The position numbers and the translations under genes were made by a program. A stretch of DNA of 64,000 nt from Pseudomonadota bacterium (GTDB taxonomy: Bacteria; Pseudomonadota; Gammaproteobacteria; UBA1113): assembly GCA_021782495.1 (NCBI GenBank), contig JAJXUV010000004.1, forward strand, positions 62,001 to 126,000. Reading direction: 5' to 3'. The notes under the pieces are model-generated. The model worked only from the letters and a program-made list of their open reading frames with translations, was not told the origin of the DNA and did no database searches. Shown in pieces: positions 9,801 to 17,097 of this stretch (within the stretch, counting starts at the first letter, position 1; the number at the start of each line of letters is the position of its first letter).

Positions 9801-10842
9801 TCAACCCTAAATAATATTGGGCTTCTCTATGCCCTTGTTCTGCTGCTTTGGTGCAATAATCTACGGCTATTTCGTCATTTTTTTCCACATCACGGCCTTC
9901 GTCATATATTCTAGCTACATAATATTGTGCTTCCATATGTCCTTGGTCAGCAGCAGTCATTAGCAATTCTCTGCCACGACGGCTGCTGTTGAGAGGAACG
10001 CCCTCGCCACCATTTATAAACAGAAGTCCTAGTTGATATAGCGCGCCACTATGGGGTCGTCCTACTGTAACTAATATTGCTTTATTAAGCCATGATATTG
10101 CGGTGGCCGAATTGCGCAAATCGATTCGACCTTTTAAGTAGATCATAGCTATACGATACTGTGCATCTTTATTAGGCGTTTCTTGGTCAGCAGCCTTCGT
10201 AAAATAATCTAACGCTAGGTCATGAGTTTCGGGGTCCTCTGCGTATATCAACCCTAGTTGATACGGTGCATCTTTATATTTCTGGTTTGCAGCAAGTGTT
10301 AAATATCTTATGGCCTCCTCTTTTTTATTGGGGTCCTCTGCGTATATCAACCCTAGTTGATACAGTGCATCTGTATGTTCCTTTTCTACAGCGAATTTTA
10401 AATATTTTATGGCCTCCTCTTTTTTATTTTGTTCTTTATATATTACCCCTGCACGATACTGTGCATCTATTACTTTTTCAAGATACTGTGCCTCTGATGA
10501 CGTTGCACGATACTGTTCATCTTCAAAGCTATGGACAGCCTGGATAAAATATTCAAGCGCTTTATCTACATCCTTTTTGATTCCAACTTTCTGGTATGTT
10601 CCTACATAGATAATTCCCAAGGCATGTAGTGCTGGCGGGTAACATTGCTCAGCAGACAGGGTAAACCACTCTATTGCCGACCCTATTATTTCCTTGGTAA
10701 GGGGCCGCCTGTTTATATACGTTACCGCCATATTATATTGTTCTACCCGGCCTGCGCCTACTATTTGTTTCAAAGCCACTGTAGAATTATTAGTTACTTT
10801 AACTATTTCTGTTTCTATAGATGTTGTAGATTTCTTCCCCAT
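6865..10842 (-). CDS. Sel1-repeat protein with RhoGEF(DH)-like domain and SP-rich tail
   Basis: 1,325 aa. About ten Sel1/TPR repeats cover residues 30-422. Residues about 465-640 are a module of unknown fold shared with the paralogues at 12688-15744 and 17098-20667. Residues about 644-833 follow the DH (RhoGEF) pattern, best in its last conserved helix (Gln789, Arg793, His810 and a following Leu-rich helix). DH domains load Rho-family GTPases with GTP, so host cytoskeleton control is a reasonable inference. After residue 1050 the chain is disordered, with Ser-Pro-Arg/Lys motifs, an LTIG...FFxxP motif (1098-1110) and three overlapping PxxP motifs (1266-1277) that could bind an SH3 domain. The tail ends with a Glu-rich patch like those of some Dot/Icm substrates. 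Ribosome site AAGGAAGG, start ATG. Confidence 0.8.
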   Translation of the reverse strand: MGKKSTTSIETEIVKVTNNSTVALKQIVGAGRVEQYNMAVTYINRRPLTKEIIGSAIEWFTLSAEQCYPPALHALGIIYVGTYQKVGIKKDVDKALEYFIQAVHSFEDEQYRATSSEAQYLEKVIDAQYRAGVIYKEQNKKEEAIKYLKFAVEKEHTDALYQLGLIYAEDPNKKEEAIRYLTLAANQKYKDAPYQLGLIYAEDPETHDLALDYFTKAADQETPNKDAQYRIAMIYLKGRIDLRNSATAISWLNKAILVTVGRPHSGALYQLGLLFINGGEGVPLNSSRRGRELLMTAADQGHMEAQYYVARIYDEGRDVEKNDEIAVDYCTKAAEQGHREAQYYLGLRYEEGRGIDKDEAQALVWLTKAAEENPDAQFYLGVKYEEGRGVKRDESKALEFFNQAIKGKHAEAKTYLLSLIEKRIPLNSINVGIKQLIKVTQKVLGETYEMSKMFNTLIPEGIPELEDKVFYYYTYEICSSQEAIPIIKQPKKIYLYIENNKPHYQMLKYGSNEPNNEEVYSGILEVPADFNLDRLKEVSFVNIPLLHKNIRQIYFDYNDSKTKCWYSVITDKGVKEVGGIDINPKTDTDEIDEDAIKSMLVEELKRNGYCFSKEDNLISLKEELDAQLVEAGLFEPSYEKPALMRNHYEELCSYENNFKIFFDKLIENLMHSELNNLLEGGEAFKILKNNIITTANKLKASQEEICRALTVKFQDSSLMIDTFKEAYRTTVNLEDFYHMSCLMRQLNDFFEKLPKNQREQINVFFQNHPGLILNNCSDLFSFPTMLSAQFLTRRKMIFHETARKCFMKRHAKFYELEDVFVKVSGMASTSNMAYGSNNPAFMSEIQKKLDEENNLFKNICFNLIKSIWNLLLMAAQQTEASVIYDSLLTRQKPTILKVLSSLQDQVAKILQTENRVVFCPTVEEILEVVAKGNLPQDEVEQILLEIVKEISPTDEAERTMVVNAEEMLSLRVEEILQAEVKGILSPNAKKMLETLVGKILQAKMDAISVLTSNIKNTCDLNDIVSYLIAIVPLLEDLAVALNNQKINLNTNKSRSSNLSDPSLKMSLDNTPDKFFLSSAPKKGDSRFRIFRRSENGDLTIGGNREFFDNPLSESGPISASDNVSTPSSSRSRSRRRSRADTNIKRLAVYSPRMVNRDDSEQSPKKSAPIDLQEQGADCLPDSSKKDNNHSGSLGTMIGSSRNVQFSPRIGRSGQNVESPRIGSARNGQLSPQIGSARNGELSGTRESRSNTTSAGDSSVLDQRYSPNEPPCSPEQPPTSSQRHKSSRFSHRLPFLTLGRSSRVDENGKSSKAEEKETSISSTLGK

Positions 10843-10916
10843 TTTACGCCTTCCTTATTTAAATTGAAATTTTAATATTAACTGTCTTTTAAAGAACTCG
10901 ATTTTCTCTCCGCTAG

Positions 10917-10966
10917 AGCCTGTTGACATTAGGTTTGTAAAAGCAAAAAACCAATGTCAACAGGCT
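10917..10966. repeat. Short GCCTGTTGACA-family inverted repeat
   Basis: Perfect 14-bp arms (10917-10930 and 10953-10966) separated by 22 bp, between the 541-aa and 1,325-aa genes. The arms match the ends of the longer element at 49791-49951, so this looks like a minimal or internally deleted copy. No T-run follows on the minus strand, so a rho-independent terminator is not supported. Confidence 0.75.
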
Positions 10967-10979
10967 TTAATTTCCTTCT

Positions 10980-12605
10980 CTATTTCTTGTTTCCTAACTC
11001 AAAGCTTAATTGTAAAGAGTTACTAAGCCCCCCTTTTATAGCATTGGCAGCATTGGTTTTTTGATCAAAAAAAGCAACTGTTCCGCGAGGCTCTCTTTTT
11101 CTTATTGAACCATAAGAGTCGCTGAGCCTTGTGTTTTCGACTATAGATTGGCAAGGATCTCTCATGGAATTCAAGCCGCCTAGTGTTAACTCATCCTCTC
11201 TGCAACTATCCCTCTTGTTTCCTAACTCAAAGCTTAATTGTAAAGAGTTACTAAGCCCCCCTTTTATAGTATTGTCAGCATTGATTTTTGGAGCAAAAAA
11301 AGTTCCGCGGGGTTCTCTTCTTCTTATTGAACCATAAGAATGACTGAGCCTTGAGCTTTCAGCCATAGATTGGCAAGGATCTCTCATTGAATTCGAGCTG
11401 CCTAGCGTTAACTCTGGTACACCACCCTCTCTGCGATTATCCCTCTTTGGGCTTAACCATCCACACGTACTTGTTGCTTTTCCACTTTCTTCAGTTCTTT
11501 TTTCTCTCTTTGGACTGAGCAGGCTTTTTACCATACCAGGTTTGGCATTCTCCCTTTGGGGGTTTAGCTCTTCCTTCACCATACTTAGTTTTCTATTCCT
11601 TTTTGGAGAAGCATCTTTCATTGAGCTCGAGCTACCTAGCGTTAACTCTGGTACACCATCCTCTCTGCGATTATCCCTCTTTGGGCTTAACCACCCCCAC
11701 GTACTTGTTGCTTTTCCACTTTCTTCAGTTCTTCTTTCTCTCTTTGGACTATGCAGGCTTTTTACCATACTAGGTTCGGCATTCTTTCTTTGGGGGCTTA
11801 GCTCTCCCTTAACCATGCTTGGTTTTTTATTTCTTTTTGGGCTTAGTGATTCATCCACCGTACTGGCTCTACTCTCTCTCCTTGGGCTTAGTGATTCATC
11901 CACCGTACTGGCTTTACTCTCTCTCCTTGGGCTTAGCATGGCCAATATTCCTCTACTAGATATTTCATCCTCATCCTTTGAGCTTCTTCTCGGGCTTAAT
12001 AAAGTTTTTGCTTCATCCTTTTCATCATCCTGGACTTCATTGTACTTTATCTTTAGAAGAGATTGTGCTTCTTTATGCCCTTGCTTTGCTGCTTGCCTTA
12101 AGTATTTTAACGCCATTTCCTCATTTTTATCGGCACCACGGCCCTCTTCGTACCTCAACCCTAAATAATATTGGGCTCTCGGATGCCCACCTTGTGCCGC
12201 CATCTGAAACCATTTTACTACTTGTTGCTCATCTTCCTGCTGATTCTCATAGAAGCGTGCCAAACAATAGGCAGCACCGACATTCCCACCGACCGCAGCT
12301 TTTGCTAGCATCTCTCGCCCCCTTGGTCTATCGGGTACATTCACCGCGCTACCCGTTATGTACAGGAGCCCTAAGCAACACAGCGCATCTAGATCACCTT
12401 TTTCTGTCTCTTTTTCAAAAAAATCTAATGCCTTTGGACTAACAAATATATCATTGGCAAGATCGCCTCCCGTTCGATATGTTGCATCAAACCACGCCAT
12501 CGCATCCTTCTTTGTAAATGAATTGGATTCCACAGTCTGGCTTTTTGCAGGTTTCACCGATTTTGTTTTCATCGATACACTTCTACTAAATAGGGTGTTT
12601 TTCAT
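10980..12605 (-). CDS. Sel1-repeat protein with long Ser-Pro-Lys/Arg-rich repeat tail
   Basis: 541 aa. Residues about 36-190 hold four Sel1 repeats very similar to those of the 1,325-aa protein. From about residue 200 the chain is disordered and made of duplicated blocks with SPRR, SPKR and SPQR motifs, PSMVK/LSMVK phrases, ELTLG motifs (320-324, 398-402, 472-476) and a C-terminal block present twice (about 407-464 and 481-541). It lacks the central DH-like region of the larger paralogues. S-P-basic motifs fit proline-directed kinase sites or AT-DNA-binding SPKK motifs; which applies is unknown. The start is ATG with ribosome site AAGGATG. Probable secreted effector of unknown activity. Confidence 0.75.
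   Translation of the reverse strand: MKNTLFSRSVSMKTKSVKPAKSQTVESNSFTKKDAMAWFDATYRTGGDLANDIFVSPKALDFFEKETEKGDLDALCCLGLLYITGSAVNVPDRPRGREMLAKAAVGGNVGAAYCLARFYENQQEDEQQVVKWFQMAAQGGHPRAQYYLGLRYEEGRGADKNEEMALKYLRQAAKQGHKEAQSLLKIKYNEVQDDEKDEAKTLLSPRRSSKDEDEISSRGILAMLSPRRESKASTVDESLSPRRESRASTVDESLSPKRNKKPSMVKGELSPQRKNAEPSMVKSLHSPKRERRTEESGKATSTWGWLSPKRDNRREDGVPELTLGSSSSMKDASPKRNRKLSMVKEELNPQRENAKPGMVKSLLSPKREKRTEESGKATSTCGWLSPKRDNRREGGVPELTLGSSNSMRDPCQSMAESSRLSHSYGSIRRREPRGTFFAPKINADNTIKGGLSNSLQLSFELGNKRDSCREDELTLGGLNSMRDPCQSIVENTRLSDSYGSIRKREPRGTVAFFDQKTNAANAIKGGLSNSLQLSFELGNKK
10986..11780. repeat. Internal direct duplications in the 541-aa gene
   Basis: The block starting near 10986 recurs from about 11215, and the block near 11395-11540 recurs at about 11628-11773, both with a period near 230 bp. 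Identity between copies is high at the DNA level, which indicates recent duplication. This part encodes only the disordered tail. Confidence 0.8.
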
Positions 12606-12687
12606 TATTACATCATCCTTGTTTTAAAATTTTAAGGTGGGTTAATTAGCCTTATCACAAGTATACATCTCTATCTCTCCCTTACTC

Positions 12688-15600
12688 TTACTTTGTTGAT
12701 AGCCTGGAGGAAGGTACAGGGCTCTCAGTCCCGCTTTTAGATGAACGTCTTAAATTTGGCAGTCGAGGACTGAGTCTAAATTTCAATCGATCTTTATCTT
12801 TATTGGCTTTCTCAGTATCTTTATCGATGCCAGGCAAAGAATATGCAAGAACAGAACTCTGCCGTGGAGAAGCTGTAGGCTCCTTAACGCTGTCAAAAAA
12901 ACCGCCGAAGGGAGTACTAATATGCTTGGGTTCTTTTGCAAAATCAAATGAGGAAGACTCAGAGGTCTTAACAGGTCTTTGCTTCTTATCGTCTACTCCT
13001 GAGGTTTCCTGAGTTTTATTGGCTAAAGACAAAGGTGAAACACTGTCTTCACTGCCGCTAGAAGGTCGAGATAAGGAAGTAGTGGGTTGAGTATTATCCT
13101 CTAATACTAAATGAAAAGAAGGCGTAAAATCAGAACGAGAAGATACACTGGCTCTACGCCCTTCTCCCTCTAAATCAAGCAAAGGGCTATGGGGCCTTTT
13201 CACTGGGCTTCGAGCACCCGCCGGGAGCATATCAAAATCATCTTTATCTTCTTTCTTACCATTTATTATACTGAGCTCTCCATCCATCTTCTGGGATAAG
13301 GAAGCAGCTCTCTGACGCGGAGAGGTTGTGAATTTATCGAAAAGAGTGGTCACTCGCGAAGAACGACGTTCTTTTTTGGGTTCATAAGATACCATTTCTT
13401 GTTCTTGCGCTGGGCTGGTTTCTTTATCATCGCTGGTTTCTTTATCGTCGCCGCTTTCATTTGAATGCTCTTTAGGAAACAGAGTATCAATCGAGACTAA
13501 CAAATCTGTAATACAGGTTATTATAGAAGCCAAGCCGTCTTTTTCATTGATTTCTTTTTCTATTTTTCCGATTTTCTCTACAAGAGGCATACACTGTAAT
13601 TCTTGGCACCATTTTTTGAAATCTAAAAGACAAGTTATTAATTTTCTTTTTTCACTAGCATATGTTTGTAGAATGGCTATTAGGTCAACCTGGTTCATTT
13701 CTAACATCAACAAGATAATAATCGGTTTTGTCAATTCGAAACAGGTTGTTTTTAACTTATTGCGTTTTTTTCTTAAATTCACTTGAACTGCATTTATCAT
13801 TTGCAAATTATCTTTCTCATCTATTTCCGCGCTCTTACTTTGTGGTAGCGCTTTGTTTGCGATATCAGCTAATTTCTGTAATGTAATAAAAACCGATTCT
13901 AACTCTTGGAATTTATCGTGTCCTTTTCTGAAAAGGCCAGCCAAAGCATCTAACAATGTCACTCTTCTAGTTAAAAATTGCGCGGTAAATATCGCGGGTA
14001 AATTCTGCAATTCATCTGGAGGAAGAAAATAGGGGGAGGTTGAACAGAAGTTTTCTATTTTTTCTTTAATAGCCTCCTGATCTCTTTCCTCACTAATCAA
14101 CTTGTGTAATGCTTGTATAAAGATCACTATTTCATAATAATTTGAATGGTTTATTTTTCCAATATAGGCGGATTTTAAATTGTCAATTACCTCGTGAGAA
14201 GAAGATACGACAAATTTAAGAGGCTCTGTTAGTGTTTTTTGCTCCTCATCGAGTTGTTTAATTATAGGAAGATACGGAGAGGACAATTCTATAAATTTTT
14301 CGGGATTTTCAAAAATTGCTTTAAATTTGTCGCTTTCTAAAACGGCAGCAAGTCTTTGTAAGAACAAAGAAATCTTTATTTCTTCTTTCACAATCTCTGC
14401 ATACGCGGACTGAATTTTTGTGGAAAATTTATCTTCATACGAAGGCTCTAAAAGTCCATTTTGTATAAGTTGTTGCTGTAGCTTACTCTTCAAGCAGCCA
14501 ACAACATATCCTTTACTTTCTAAACAATATTTCTCTGTAATTGTAATCTCTTGTAACAAGCTGTGTTGTATATCCTCTACGGTATTTTCTGGGCTTACCA
14601 ATATCGTTCCGAGTTGAACTTCCCCCTTATCATCTATAACTTGATAACTACATTTTGTTTTACGAGTGTTATATCTATAATATATTTCCCTGATATTTTG
14701 TACGGGTGGGCTCTCGGTAAATGAAACTGCTTTTAGCAGATCTAAGTTAAAGTCTTCGACATCGAGAGTGCCATTACAAAGACCTCGATGGGCTAATACT
14801 TGATACTGTAATTTACCCTTCTCTACATATAAGTAGACTATTCCTAATTCCTTATTTTGAGGGATACACTCTAATGAAGTATAAACTTTATACTCGTAAT
14901 GGTAAAAAACCTGATCTTTGAGTGGAGGAACTCCCTTGTGCCATAACCCATTAACCATACCATCTAAATCTTCTTTATAATCGGCACCTAAAATTTGTTT
15001 GAGTGCTTCAATTAATAGGGGTATTTCTTTTGACCTGCTCTCCATACCCGTTCTATAGTTATTTTCATATTGTTTTAAATCACATTTTGCCTTTTCATAA
15101 CCTTGCTTACCGGCTGCAGCTTTAATAAGCCAGTCGATTCCCGCATCCTTATCTTTCTCTCCGCCACGGCCTTCTAGAAGCATACGACCTAAACGGTATG
15201 CTGCCTTTTTATCTCCATTGTTCGCAGCAGCCAAAAAATATTCTTTTGCTTTGCTTTCCTCTTTAGGGATCTTGTTGTTAGGTAGGCCTTGTTCGTAGAT
15301 CTTCGCTAAAAGATATTGCGCTTTGGGATGTGCTTTCGGCTCACTGGAAGCTTTCTCAAGCCATTCTATTCCCTTAATGGTAGCCTTTTCCTTTATCAGC
15401 AATTTTCCCAAATTAAATTGTGCACCCTTATGCCCCGCCGAAGCAGCTTTTTGGAAAAATACTCTTGCTTGGAATGGCCCGGCTTGAGGATCGTTTGTAT
15501 ACAATATCCCTAAATAATAGTCTGCTTTTACGATTCCTTTCGTACTAGCCGCTAAAAAAAGCTTCGTTGCCTCCTCTATATCTACCTTCCCCCCATGACC

Positions 15601-15744
15601 ATTCAGATACATCATCCCTAAATTATATAGGGCCAAGGCATTATCTTGTTCCGCTAGCTCTGTAAAAATTTTTTTTGCTGCAGCATAATGTTGATTTCTC
15701 AATGCCTCCATAGCTTTATCTAGACTTTCTTCTTTCTTTTTCAT
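12688..15744 (-). CDS. Sel1-repeat protein with RhoGEF(DH)-like domain (paralogue 2)
   Basis: 1,018 aa. Sel1 repeats fill residues about 15-225. A shared module of unknown fold spans about 278-440 (FYHYEYK, then VYLYVE). A DH-like helical region spans about 442-634, in which Gln589, Arg593, Leu597-598, Leu601 and His609 fall at the spacing of the conserved last DH helix pair. The disordered tail carries SPRQ, SPVKRP and SPRLP motifs. It aligns almost without gaps to the 1,189-aa protein through the central region, so the two are close paralogues. Ribosome site AAAGGAACC, start ATG. Divergent from the 306-aa ankyrin gene across 372 bp. Probable effector; GEF activity is inferred from pattern only. 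Confidence 0.8.
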   Translation of the reverse strand: MKKKEESLDKAMEALRNQHYAAAKKIFTELAEQDNALALYNLGMMYLNGHGGKVDIEEATKLFLAASTKGIVKADYYLGILYTNDPQAGPFQARVFFQKAASAGHKGAQFNLGKLLIKEKATIKGIEWLEKASSEPKAHPKAQYLLAKIYEQGLPNNKIPKEESKAKEYFLAAANNGDKKAAYRLGRMLLEGRGGEKDKDAGIDWLIKAAAGKQGYEKAKCDLKQYENNYRTGMESRSKEIPLLIEALKQILGADYKEDLDGMVNGLWHKGVPPLKDQVFYHYEYKVYTSLECIPQNKELGIVYLYVEKGKLQYQVLAHRGLCNGTLDVEDFNLDLLKAVSFTESPPVQNIREIYYRYNTRKTKCSYQVIDDKGEVQLGTILVSPENTVEDIQHSLLQEITITEKYCLESKGYVVGCLKSKLQQQLIQNGLLEPSYEDKFSTKIQSAYAEIVKEEIKISLFLQRLAAVLESDKFKAIFENPEKFIELSSPYLPIIKQLDEEQKTLTEPLKFVVSSSHEVIDNLKSAYIGKINHSNYYEIVIFIQALHKLISEERDQEAIKEKIENFCSTSPYFLPPDELQNLPAIFTAQFLTRRVTLLDALAGLFRKGHDKFQELESVFITLQKLADIANKALPQSKSAEIDEKDNLQMINAVQVNLRKKRNKLKTTCFELTKPIIILLMLEMNQVDLIAILQTYASEKRKLITCLLDFKKWCQELQCMPLVEKIGKIEKEINEKDGLASIITCITDLLVSIDTLFPKEHSNESGDDKETSDDKETSPAQEQEMVSYEPKKERRSSRVTTLFDKFTTSPRQRAASLSQKMDGELSIINGKKEDKDDFDMLPAGARSPVKRPHSPLLDLEGEGRRASVSSRSDFTPSFHLVLEDNTQPTTSLSRPSSGSEDSVSPLSLANKTQETSGVDDKKQRPVKTSESSSFDFAKEPKHISTPFGGFFDSVKEPTASPRQSSVLAYSLPGIDKDTEKANKDKDRLKFRLSPRLPNLRRSSKSGTESPVPSSRLSTK

Positions 15745-16116
15745 ATTGATGGTTCCTTTTATTTAAATTAAAACTTGAATCCGTAGCACATCAATAATCT
15801 AATCCACTTTAGCGGATTGACTTTATCCCTACGCTTCGCTCCTAAACCAAAATCAGGCTAATAATAATATCAATGAGATTCTGTGTCAATCTCTCTAAGA
15901 AATAAAGATTTTCATTCTTAAGTAAAGGGCACAAAGCTGTAGCATTTCTAAGGAGAGCGGTTTCATACCAGGTTGGACAAAATCTAATACGAGTTTGATC
16001 TTTTAAATCAATAGCTTAGACCTGGCTTGTCAAAATCCATTAGTAAAATACAACCAAAACTGTTACACTATGCCCTCTTAATTTTCACACCTTTTAATAA
16101 AATATAAGGGGAATTT
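15745..16116. other. Intergenic region between divergent effector genes
   Basis: 372 AT-rich bases separate the 1,018-aa gene (minus) from the 306-aa ankyrin gene (plus). Apart from the candidate plus-strand promoter at 16027-16054 I see no gene, RNA or strong hairpin. Confidence 0.5.
16027..16054 (+). promoter_or_regulatory. Candidate promoter of the 306-aa ankyrin gene
   Basis: TTGTCA (16027-16032), 16-bp spacer, TACAAC (16049-16054), 63 bp upstream of the ATG. The -35 matches 5/6 and the -10 matches 4/6 of the consensus. Confidence 0.35.
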
Positions 16117-17037
16117 ATGGCTGCTCATGAAACAGATATTTTAGAAAGATTAATTAGAGAAGATAAAATTGATGAAGCAATTATATTATTAGAAGAAAAT
16201 AAAGAAAACCTTCCCTTAAAAGAGGGTATAAAAAAGAATACGTCTCTTCTGTATTGGGCATCTCATTACTGGATTAAGAATATCAAGGACAAACACCTCG
16301 ATGAACCCACATTGTGGTCTCTTTGGGAAATGGAGAGCATTCAATTCAATAGCTACATTCAATGGCTACCACAAGAAGTCCTGGAAATAATATTTGAACC
16401 AATTCTTCTACCTATCCTATTTACATTATTATTAGATTATGGCGCGAATTTAGACCAAATTCATTTGGACGGAAACACCCCTCTGACTTTCGCTGTAGTG
16501 AATGGAAATTTGGGATTAGCGCGGTTTTTAATAAAAAAGGGTGCAAATATAAATGCGACAGATAAAGATAGAAAAACTGCCCTACATTGGGCAGTGCTGC
16601 GGGCCAATCTTCCTCTAGTGCAGTTACTATTATCGAATGGGGCTGATGTAAATGTACAAGATAGAAATGAAGATACTCCTCTGCATCTAGTAGGATTCCA
16701 ACTAAGCTTAGGGCGTTTTAGTCATTATACGGGTGAACAGTACGTTAAAATAGCAAACTCATTGATAACTCACGGCGTAAAGGCAACTATAAAAAACAAT
16801 CATGGAGAAATTCCTTTAGATTGTTTTCCACCATCTTCACTTTATACTACGCTCAAAGTTTTATCAGAAAAGGCTTTTCTTGAGCAAAAGGAAAAACAGG
16901 CAGCCTCGAATACCACTCTACCTATTAACCATGCCCCAAGCTCGAGCATCAGTTCAAATCCAAGCGCATTCCTCCAAGGAATACGGCATATTTTTTCAAA
17001 AAACCGTCAACAAGAAAATACTAAGCCCGCCCCCTAA
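16117..17037 (+). CDS. Ankyrin-repeat protein with N-terminal F-box-like motif
   Basis: 306 aa. A short helical N-terminus is followed by LW-x2-WE-x-E...QWLP-x-E-x-LE at residues 66-90, the same motif with the same spacing as residues 353-377 of the ankyrin protein at 300-1619, but placed before the repeats instead of after them. Ankyrin repeats run from about 95 to 260 (TPLTFAV, TALHWAV, TPLHLV). The C-terminus is Ser/Pro-rich. The ribosome site AAGGGG precedes the ATG. It is the only plus-strand gene in the island. The F-box-like reading (LPxExLxxI) would suggest recruitment of host ubiquitin ligase, but the match is short. Confidence 0.82.
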   Translation: MAAHETDILERLIREDKIDEAIILLEENKENLPLKEGIKKNTSLLYWASHYWIKNIKDKHLDEPTLWSLWEMESIQFNSYIQWLPQEVLEIIFEPILLPILFTLLLDYGANLDQIHLDGNTPLTFAVVNGNLGLARFLIKKGANINATDKDRKTALHWAVLRANLPLVQLLLSNGADVNVQDRNEDTPLHLVGFQLSLGRFSHYTGEQYVKIANSLITHGVKATIKNNHGEIPLDCFPPSSLYTTLKVLSEKAFLEQKEKQAASNTTLPINHAPSSSISSNPSAFLQGIRHIFSKNRQQENTKPAP

Positions 17038-17046
17038 AGTTTGCAT

Positions 17047-17087
17047 AAAAAGCTATAGCCCATACCCGATAGCGTATAGGCTATAGC
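17047..17087 (-). terminator. Rho-independent terminator after the 1,189-aa gene
   Basis: A 14-bp stem with one mismatch (17052-17065 and 17074-17087) and an 8-base loop is followed, on the minus strand, by five Ts (17051-17047). It lies just downstream of the stop codon at 17098. Confidence 0.7.
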
Positions 17088-17097
17088 AAAAATGAAT

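Noticed and set aside
10917-10966. Terminator between the 541-aa and 1,325-aa genes
   Set aside because: The hairpin is perfect but is not followed by a T-run, and its sequence matches a dispersed repeat.
11542-12168. Plus-strand frame of 208 codons opposite the 541-aa gene
   Set aside because: It lies opposite repetitive Ser/Pro-rich coding sequence, has low-complexity Leu/Phe/Ser content and no ribosome site.
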